Of a DNA stretch of 64,000 nt, positions 58,609-64,000 are shown in pieces (positions within the stretch are counted from its first letter, which is position 1; each line of letters begins with the position of its first letter). The notes under the pieces were generated by a model. That model was not told where the DNA came from. It saw only the letters and a program-made list of their open reading frames with translations, and ran no database searches. Source of the stretch: JANMOK01 sp031415055 (GTDB lineage Bacteria > Pseudomonadota > Alphaproteobacteria > Rhodobacterales > Rhodobacteraceae); assembly GCA_031415055.1 (NCBI GenBank), contig JANOQZ010000003.1:18057-82056 (forward strand), written 5' to 3'. The translations under genes were made by a program, and so were the position numbers.

Positions 58609-59340
58609 TCACTCATCATCCGGATGATCTGGTAAATTGAACAGGCTGTCGGCATCGACCAGTTTGTGATCGTCTTCATCGTCTTGATCAGGCTGCACCC
58701 CGAACGTATCCGCAGCACTGGCCGCAGGAATACGTTTTTCAACGGGTGCAGATAGCGATTCGACGGTCGAAACCAGTTTGTTGCGCTCTTCGTTGTGCAT
58801 GACGCCGCCCTCTTTGGCCTTTTTGGCCGAGGCTTTTGCAACCGCCGAATCCAACTCGCCCTGCTTGCACATGCCCAAGGCGACCGGATCAACCGGCTGG
58901 ATATTGTTCATGTTCCAGTGCGAACGTTCGCGGATCGATTGGATCGTCGGTTTGGTGGTGCCAACCAGTTTGGCGATCTGGCCATCGGCCAGTTCGGGGT
59001 GGAATTTGACCAGCCAGGCAATCGCCGCAGGCCGATCTTGCCTTTTGGACAGCGGCGTATAACGCGGTCCTTGGCGTTTCATTTCGCCTTCCGACGCCGG
59101 GTTATGGAACAATTGCAGGCGCGATTTCGGATCGGCCTCGCAACGTTTGATTTCCGCCATGATCAATTGATTATTGGCGATCGGGTCAAACCCGCGCACC
59201 CCTTGCGCTACTTCCCCGTCGGCGATGCCGTTGACTTCCAGCTCGTGCAAACCGGTGAATTCGGAAATTTGGCGGAAGGTAAGGGTTGAATTGTCTAGCA
59301 ACCAGACAGCGGTTGCTTTGGGCATCAAAGGCAAGGTCAT
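58609..59340 (-). CDS. trcR: Cell cycle transcriptional regulator TrcR (DUF1013)
   Basis: This 243-residue protein opens MTLPLMPKATAVWLLDNSTLTFRQISEFTGLHELEVNGIADGEVA and contains DGQIAKLVGTTKPTIQSIRERSHWN, two helix-turn-helix-like regions of the DUF1013 family. The family, conserved in alphaproteobacteria, includes TrcR of Caulobacter, which binds RNA polymerase. ATG 59340 with GAGGAGA upstream is preferred. The acidic C-terminus ends in DLPDHPDDE. Confidence 0.92.
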   Translation of the reverse strand: MTLPLMPKATAVWLLDNSTLTFRQISEFTGLHELEVNGIADGEVAQGVRGFDPIANNQLIMAEIKRCEADPKSRLQLFHNPASEGEMKRQGPRYTPLSKRQDRPAAIAWLVKFHPELADGQIAKLVGTTKPTIQSIRERSHWNMNNIQPVDPVALGMCKQGELDSAVAKASAKKAKEGGVMHNEERNKLVSTVESLSAPVEKRIPAASAADTFGVQPDQDDEDDHKLVDADSLFNLPDHPDDE

Positions 59341-59440
59341 CAATCGTCTCCTCAAACCAATTTTCCCCGCCCCGAAAACTCGGTTGCGCTGGGCGCTGGC
59401 AGAGGTTTTCGTGGGGAAGTCAGGCGTGTATATAGGGGCA

Positions 59441-60079
59441 ATGATCCGATTGATAAAGAGCCTTTGTGTCGCGTGGTTTTTGGCCAGTTCGGCGCGTGCC
59501 GACGGGTTGGCGGGTGACTTTGACTACTATGTTTTGGCGCTAAGCTGGTCGCCATCTTATTGCGCCCTTGAAGGTGATGCGCGGGACGATGACCAATGCC
59601 ATGCGCGGCACAATTTTGCCTTCACCCTGCACGGGTTGTGGCCGCAATACGAAGAAGGCTGGCCGTCGGATTGTTACACGTCCCAACGCGACCCTTCACG
59701 GACTGAAACAGCAGCAATGGCCGACATCATGGGGTCGGGCGGGCTGGCATGGTACGAATGGAAAAAACACGGGCGGTGTTCGGGGTTGAGCGCGGACGCG
59801 TATTTTGACGCGGCGCGAAGGGCATTTGGAACGTTCCAAATCCCCGCCGGATTGCTGCATTTGAACCGCGATATTCTTATACCGCCAAAGATACTGGAGC
59901 AGGCTTTCGTGCAATCAAACCCCGGCCTGACGCCGGATATGGTAACGCTGACATGCAAGGGCGAACGGGTGCAGGAAGTGCGGATTTGCCTGACCCGCGA
60001 TTTGGAACCAAGGGTCTGCGCGGCGGATGTGGTGGCCGATTGCGGGTTGCGGACGATGCTGATGGAGGCGGTGAGGTAG
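59441..60079 (+). CDS. Ribonuclease T2 family protein, secreted
   Basis: This 212-residue acid-type endoribonuclease has a signal peptide (MIRLIKSLCVAWFLASSARA). Both catalytic segments are intact: CAS I FTLHGLWPQ (His 64) and CAS II YEWKKHGRCS (Glu 106, Lys 109, His 110), with several cysteine pairs for disulfides. ATG 59441 has AGGGG just upstream. It cleaves RNA in the periplasm or outside the cell, probably for nutrient scavenging. It converges with the RHH gene. Confidence 0.94.
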   Translation: MIRLIKSLCVAWFLASSARADGLAGDFDYYVLALSWSPSYCALEGDARDDDQCHARHNFAFTLHGLWPQYEEGWPSDCYTSQRDPSRTETAAMADIMGSGGLAWYEWKKHGRCSGLSADAYFDAARRAFGTFQIPAGLLHLNRDILIPPKILEQAFVQSNPGLTPDMVTLTCKGERVQEVRICLTRDLEPRVCAADVVADCGLRTMLMEAVR

Positions 60080-60082
60080 GGG

Positions 60083-60331
60083 TTACGAATCCCTTTTTCC
60101 AAACACATCTTCAAATGTTATCACCGGCTTTCTTTGGGCGACATGTTCATGCCAAGCAGCCACGGCAAGTTCGTAGTCTTCGCGGTCTTCCCGTTTTTGC
60201 CTTGCAAGAAAAAGTTTCAGTCCTTCGCTGACAAGGTATTCCAGTGTCCTTCGTTCCGCTCTAGCGACTTCGACGACATCGGCTGAAAGTTTCGCCGATA
60301 TTTTTGCAGTAATTGTGACTTTGCTGGCCAT
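60083..60331 (-). CDS. Ribbon-helix-helix protein, orphan antitoxin-like
   Basis: This 82-residue protein opens MASKVTITAKISAKLSADVVEVARAERRTLEYLVSEGLKLFL in outline, a CopG/ParD-like beta-strand and two helices, with a basic C-terminal part ending EDVFGKRDS. Such proteins are antitoxins of RelE/ParE systems, but no toxin gene is adjacent on either side. ATG 60331 has GGGGGAA upstream; the frame runs open further upstream without support. It could be a solitary DNA-binding regulator. Confidence 0.72.
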   Translation of the reverse strand: MASKVTITAKISAKLSADVVEVARAERRTLEYLVSEGLKLFLARQKREDREDYELAVAAWHEHVAQRKPVITFEDVFGKRDS

Positions 60332-60390
60332 GATTTCCCCCAATCCAACCGGCCTATTTGTCAAGTTTAAGAGTGAATAGCAACTTCGCA

Positions 60391-61215
60391 CTACGCATCC
60401 CACTTCGGACACCACGCCCCGTTCACCAGCCGTTTGCCGGTTTCCAAGCCGCGCAGGCGGACCATTTCAGCCGCGCTCAACACAATATCCTTGGCGGCGA
60501 AATTCTGGGCAATCCGGACTGGTTTGGATGAGGACGGAATAACCACATGCCCCTCGTGCATCAGGAAGGCCAGCGCGATTTGCGCTTCGGTGGCGTCGTG
60601 AGCTTTGCCGATTTCCACCAGCAGCGGATTGCCTGCGACGGCACCCCTTGCCAGCGGCGAATAGGCGGTCATCGGGATGCCCTTGGACGCCGAATAATCA
60701 ACGATAACCCGGTTCTGCATGAACACATGAATCTCGCATTGGTTGGTGGTGATCTTGCGATCCCCCAAGGTTTTCAAAGCCTTATCCAGATAATGTTTGG
60801 TGAAATTCGACACGCCGATATTTTTCGTCAGGCCCAGATCATAGACTTCGGCAAACTGACCCAAATATTCCTCAGCGACGTATTCGTCCTTGATCGAGGG
60901 CCAATGCAGCAGCAGCAAATCGACCTGATCGGAGCGCAGTTTCTTCAAACTTGCCCGCACTGTCGGCAAGATGTTGCCCGGCGCATAGCTTTCCGGTGCA
61001 ATTTTGGTAGTCAGGAAAATCTCGTCGCGCGAAACACCTGAATCTGCAATTGCTTTGCCCACCAACTCCTCGTTCTTATACCCTTCCGCCGTGTCGATAT
61101 GGCGGCAGCCGATGCGCAAAGCCTCAAGCACGCCTTGATAACACTCGTCCCCCGACCGGTTCCAAGTGCCATAGCCCATTTGCGGAATCGGGCCGATCAT
61201 GGCGGTTTTAGACAT
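60391..61215 (-). CDS. Aldo/keto reductase
   Basis: This 274-residue NADPH-dependent (beta/alpha)8 oxidoreductase has the full catalytic tetrad: D41 and Y46 in HIDTAEGYKNEE, K71 in LTTKI and H104 in LLLHWPS. The cofactor region VIPSSSKPVRIAQNF is of the AKR5/2,5-diketogluconate reductase type. The natural carbonyl substrate is unknown. ATG 61215. Confidence 0.93.
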   Translation of the reverse strand: MSKTAMIGPIPQMGYGTWNRSGDECYQGVLEALRIGCRHIDTAEGYKNEELVGKAIADSGVSRDEIFLTTKIAPESYAPGNILPTVRASLKKLRSDQVDLLLLHWPSIKDEYVAEEYLGQFAEVYDLGLTKNIGVSNFTKHYLDKALKTLGDRKITTNQCEIHVFMQNRVIVDYSASKGIPMTAYSPLARGAVAGNPLLVEIGKAHDATEAQIALAFLMHEGHVVIPSSSKPVRIAQNFAAKDIVLSAAEMVRLRGLETGKRLVNGAWCPKWDA

Positions 61216-61291
61216 GGGAATCTCCGGGGATGGGGTGACGGGTTAACAATGTATTAACGTTAACGTGGGGAGGGTCGCAAGACAAGTTAAA

Positions 61292-61372
61292 CCGCGGTCC
61301 ATCACCGGCGCAATTCAGCCCGCCTCGATCAGCAGCCAGACCTTTTCGCGCGTTGCCTCAGTAACGGGCGCA
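61292..61372 (-). pseudogene. Remnant of a quinone oxidoreductase paralogue
   Basis: The minus strand encodes TEATREKVWLLIEAG, an in-frame TGA stop, then IAPVMDR. This matches EALRARVWPLIAAGRIGPVMDR near the C-terminus of the intact oxidoreductase at 62074-63078 residue by residue, with the Arg replaced by the stop. At DNA level 61292 onward and 62165 onward align over about 75 bases with roughly three quarters identity. No other part of the gene remains nearby. Confidence 0.75.
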
Positions 61373-61464
61373 TGCGGGTGGAAATTAAATGCACAACCAA
61401 CGTCGCTGTAGTGCTATGCTCGGACTTGTGACGGTGCCGGTTGGGCACTGCCAGAAAGGCAATC

Positions 61465-61899
61465 ATGTACAAGCATATGATTATTCCGACGGATGGCACC
61501 GAAACCGGAACAAGGGCGGTCGAGCAGGGTATTGATCTTGCGCGCGCCATTGGCGCAAAGCTGACAATTCTAACGGTCCTGCAACCTTTCCATGTGTTCA
61601 CGTTCGCGCCGGGGGCGCTGACCGAGACGGCGGCGGAGCATCGGCTCCATGACAGCGAACATGTGGAAATCGATAATCGGCTGGAACAGAAAATCCGCGA
61701 GTCGGGCGTGGAATGTATTCATGTCCAGGCGGAACACGACCATTTGAACGAAGCCGTCAGGCGCGCCGCCGATGCCCAGGGTTGCGATCTGATCATCATG
61801 CCGGCCCACGAGCGTTACGGATTGCTCGGGCACTCGGTCGATAGCGAAACGGTCAAGCTGCTGTCGCATTCGCGTTTGCCAGTTCTAGTCTTTCACTGA
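61465..61899 (+). CDS. Universal stress protein (UspA family)
   Basis: This is a 144-residue single-domain Usp. It opens MYKHMIIPTDGTETGTRAVEQGIDLARAIGAKLTIL and carries DLIIMPAHERYGLLGHSVDSETVKLLSHSRLPVLVFH, where the ATP-binding G-x2-G-x9-G pattern is only partly kept. ATG 61465 has AAAGG upstream. The role is general stress tolerance; specific signals are unknown. It precedes a 174-bp gap with nothing recognisable. Confidence 0.92.
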   Translation: MYKHMIIPTDGTETGTRAVEQGIDLARAIGAKLTILTVLQPFHVFTFAPGALTETAAEHRLHDSEHVEIDNRLEQKIRESGVECIHVQAEHDHLNEAVRRAADAQGCDLIIMPAHERYGLLGHSVDSETVKLLSHSRLPVLVFH

Positions 61900-62073
61900 T
61901 CCAGCGGCATCGCAAGATTCTGGTGTCGGCGCACGAAATTCATTGCGTTCTCGTCGACGGGTATCATCACTGGATGGCACTTGGTCGACAAAAGTGTTTT
62001 GAGCGTTGACGGGCAAGATGTCTGGTGCTGCGTGCGGTCCTGTCTGCGACTCGCGATACGGTTCGACCGTGCC

Positions 62074-63078
62074 TTAGACCTTTGAAATCTCTAATACAAT
62101 TTTCCCCACATGCCCCGCATCCTCGATCCGTCTGTGCGCATCCGCTGCTTGATCCAGTGGGAACACGCGGTCCATCACGGGCCCAATTCGCCCCGCTGCG
62201 ATCAAGGGCCAGACCCTCGCGCGCAATGCCTCCGCTATCATCGCCTTCGCCTGCACCGATTGCGGGCGCAGGGTGGAGCCGGTGATTGTCAGCCGTTTCA
62301 TCATCACTTGGGCGAAGTTCACTTCGGCTTTCGGACCATCAAGGAATGAGATGAACACTAGCCGCCCGTCCATCGCTAAGGCATCGATGTTGCGGTTGAT
62401 ATACGATCCCCCTACCATATCCAAAATCAGGTCCACGCCTTTGCCATTGGTAACGTTTCGGATCGCTTCCAAATAGTCATTTTCGCGGTAATTTATCGCA
62501 AGTTCTGCCCCCAAATCGCGGCAAATGGCGCATTTTTTATCCGATCCGGCGGTGGTAAACACCCGTGCGCCCATGACTGAAGCCAGTTGAATTGCCGTCG
62601 TTCCGATGCCCGATGTGCCGCCGTGGACGAGGAATGTCTCGCCCGCTTTCAGTCGCCCTCGCATGAAAACATTGGTCCAGACGGTGAAGAATGTCTCGGG
62701 CAAAGCCGCCGCCTGAACCAGTGTCAGCCCTTTGGGAACCGGCAAAGCATGGTCCTGATGGGTCACTGCATATTCGGCATAACCGCCACCCGGCAGCAGC
62801 GCGCAAACCTGATCGCCAAGCTTCCAGCGCGTCACCGTTTCGCCAAGTGCCACAACTTCGCCCGCCGCCTCCAACCCCGGAAGGTCCGAAGCGCCGGGCG
62901 GAGGTGCATAGGCCCCTTTACGTTGTAGAACATCGGGACGATTGACCCCAGCAGCAGCAATGCGGATGAGGATTTCGTCAGGACCGGGCATCGCTACAGG
63001 CCGCGTTGCCATAACCAAAACCTCGGACTCACCGGGTTTTGAAATCTCGACCACCCGCATGGTTGTGGGCAGTTTCAC
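62074..63078 (-). CDS. NAD(P)H quinone oxidoreductase (zeta-crystallin-like MDR)
   Basis: This 334-residue medium-chain reductase lacks the catalytic zinc ligands. It has GVNRPDVLQRKGAYAPPPGASDLPGLEAAGEV, the nucleotide-binding HGGTSGIGTTAIQLA and LILDMVGGSYINRN. These match the quinone oxidoreductase/TP53I3 subgroup, which reduces quinones by one or two electrons. It overlaps coq9 by four bases (ATGA type), so both are co-translated; the link to quinone chemistry is plausible. Confidence 0.93.
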   Translation of the reverse strand: MKLPTTMRVVEISKPGESEVLVMATRPVAMPGPDEILIRIAAAGVNRPDVLQRKGAYAPPPGASDLPGLEAAGEVVALGETVTRWKLGDQVCALLPGGGYAEYAVTHQDHALPVPKGLTLVQAAALPETFFTVWTNVFMRGRLKAGETFLVHGGTSGIGTTAIQLASVMGARVFTTAGSDKKCAICRDLGAELAINYRENDYLEAIRNVTNGKGVDLILDMVGGSYINRNIDALAMDGRLVFISFLDGPKAEVNFAQVMMKRLTITGSTLRPQSVQAKAMIAEALRARVWPLIAAGRIGPVMDRVFPLDQAADAHRRIEDAGHVGKIVLEISKV

Positions 63079-63779
63079 GAGGTTTTCCCCGGCAAATCAT
63101 CCGGCGCAGCACTACCGGGGGCATGAACCCTATCCAGAATGCGCCCCGGCCCCTGCATCAGCAACTTGCCAACAGCACTGTCGCGGAACTTTGCCTTGAA
63201 CGTTTCAAACGCCATCACATTTTCAATCCGCCGGTCGATGAACGCACTTGTATTGGCGTAACCGACCGAATCATCGCCCAGCCAATACAACACCGTTGCT
63301 GACCAAACGGCGGAGAGCGTGGCGCGTTTGGTGTAGTAATTCACGTCCTGGCTGGTATCGCCCAATGCCGTCCAAATCACGTCCGCCGTATGCCAAATCG
63401 CCTTGGCCCCTTGTGCGGCATTCTGCGGCAAAGCGAACAGGGTCACCCCGCGCCGGACCGCCTCACGATGGGGGGCGGCGATTTCCAAGCGCAGACGGAT
63501 CGCCACCGCGATTTTCTCTCGGTAGCGCAGGCCACCCATATCCATTTTGGCCATTTGACCCGCCAGATCAGCGTCCCCTGAAGCGTGAAACGCCAGTGCC
63601 AGATCAATGCCGCCGCGCGGAAATGCTTGCTTGGCTAAGCCAGCATCTACACCAGCCTCACGCCAGGCAATCGCCAATACGCCCTCGCTCCACCCGTCAA
63701 AGGGCACATGTACCAACGCCGCTTTCAGCACTTTCGCTTTGGCATCGGCTAAATGGTCGGATTCGGTCTTGCGCGGCAT
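63075..63779 (-). CDS. COQ9 family ubiquinone biosynthesis protein
   Basis: This 234-residue TetR-fold lipid-binding protein opens with KAKVLKAALVHVPFDGWSEGVLAIAWREAGVDAGLAKQAFPRGGIDLALAFH and has the COQ9 C-terminal domain ALPQNAAQGAKAIWHTADVIWTALGDTSQDVNYYTKRATLSAVWSATVLYWL. It helps present ubiquinone intermediates to COQ7. ATG 63779 follows AGAGG. It is upstream of the quinone oxidoreductase on the same strand and divergent from rpsU. Confidence 0.94.
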   Translation of the reverse strand: MPRKTESDHLADAKAKVLKAALVHVPFDGWSEGVLAIAWREAGVDAGLAKQAFPRGGIDLALAFHASGDADLAGQMAKMDMGGLRYREKIAVAIRLRLEIAAPHREAVRRGVTLFALPQNAAQGAKAIWHTADVIWTALGDTSQDVNYYTKRATLSAVWSATVLYWLGDDSVGYANTSAFIDRRIENVMAFETFKAKFRDSAVGKLLMQGPGRILDRVHAPGSAAPDDLPGKTS

Positions 63780-63883
63780 ATCCACCTCTTGTTGCGCCGA
63801 CTATAGACTCGCGGCGAACGGGTTGCTATACGGCCCCGTCCTGCAAATCATGCAACTCTAACCTAGAAGGGCGGTGAAACCAG

Positions 63884-64000
63884 ATGCAGGTAATGGTCCG
63901 CGACAATAACGTCGATCAGGCGCTTCGGGCACTGAAGAAAAAACTTCAGCGCGAGGGCGTGTTTCGGGAAATGAAACTGAAACAGCACTACGAAAAGCCG
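63884..64000 (+). CDS. rpsU: 30S ribosomal protein S21, partial
   Basis: The first 39 codons are present (MQVMVRDNNVDQALRALKKKLQREGVFREMK...) and run off the right edge. This is standard S21, needed for translation initiation. ATG 63884 has GAAGG about 12 bases upstream. COQ9 divergent from rpsU is an alphaproteobacterial arrangement I recall. Confidence 0.95.
   Translation, partial: MQVMVRDNNVDQALRALKKKLQREGVFREMKLKQHYEKP

Noticed and set aside
59441..60331. RNase T2 plus RHH protein as a toxin-antitoxin pair
   Set aside because: The RNase is secreted through a signal peptide and the genes are convergent, unlike a co-transcribed toxin-antitoxin operon.
61900..62073. Possible small gene between uspA and the quinone oxidoreductase
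   Set aside because: No open frame with a ribosome site or recognisable product; nothing else identified in the 174 bp.

Overview
The window comes from an alphaproteobacterium, most likely a member of the Rhodobacteraceae (Rhodobacterales). The grounds are a petABC cytochrome bc1 operon whose Rieske N-terminus (MSHAED...RRDF) is of the Rhodobacter type, a PetP/PetR-like regulator pair, MipZ, a TrcR/DUF1013 protein, COQ9, a phasin, an apparent alphaproteobacterial MmgR-type small RNA and mid-range GC content. It is ordinary chromosome: no phage, IS element, CRISPR array or large transferred island is visible.

Layout. 1-4.1 kb: the start of an EamA transporter, then a TPP riboswitch driving thiBPQ thiamine uptake. 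4.1-9.1 kb: petABC, trmL, a VPLPA-CTERM surface protein and an LpxQ-like outer-membrane barrel. 9.1-16.4 kb: dxs-ispA-xseB-HDAC (isoprenoid supply), petR-petP, ilvE and a nucleoside hydrolase. 16.7-22.8 kb: a collinear rsfS-rlmH-gpmI-envC-like-ctpA-rppH run and a convergent DUF1285 gene. 22.9-29.7 kb: a four-gene MoxR/DUF58/BatA-DUF4159/amidotransferase-like membrane module. 29.7-33.7 kb: glcDEF glycolate oxidase. 33.7-35.1 kb: a trypsin-like protease and an Hsp20 gene with a probable RpoH promoter and a ROSE-like thermometer leader. 35.1-41 kb: an ECF sigma factor coupled to a membrane VWA protein, a divergent Xre/RES toxin-antitoxin pair with a symmetric operator, a pseudo-caspase with peptidoglycan-binding domains, rpmJ and tRNA-Val. 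41-46.2 kb: an N-formylglutamate amidohydrolase gene, an MmgR-like sRNA, dinB, zapE, trhO and a DUF1697 gene. 46.5-54 kb: ffh, two GNAT genes, chorismate mutase, rpsP-rimM-trmD-rplS, an unknown membrane protein and rpmE. 54-64 kb: mipZ, dacA-SPOR, phaP, clpS, an rsmC-like gene, trcR, RNase T2, an orphan RHH protein, an aldo/keto reductase, uspA, a quinone oxidoreductase with a decayed paralogue fragment nearby, coq9 and the start of rpsU.

Functional threads. Thiamine uptake supplies the cofactor for Dxs; Dxs and IspA feed quinone precursors; COQ9 and cytochrome bc1 make and use ubiquinone. Translation genes (rsfS, rlmH, trmL, rpsP, rimM, trmD, rplS, rpmE, rpmJ, rpsU, ffh) are spread through the window. 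PHB control is suggested by a phasin and an MmgR-like sRNA whose promoters carry similar TGC/GCAACA boxes.

The most interesting items are the MmgR-like sRNA and its possible shared control with phaP, the ECF-sigma/VWA membrane module, the RES/Xre operator, the Hsp20 thermometer, the pseudo-caspase, the long acidic tail on ribosomal protein S16, and a three-copy intergenic palindromic repeat. All calls rest on reading the sequence; no database search was run.
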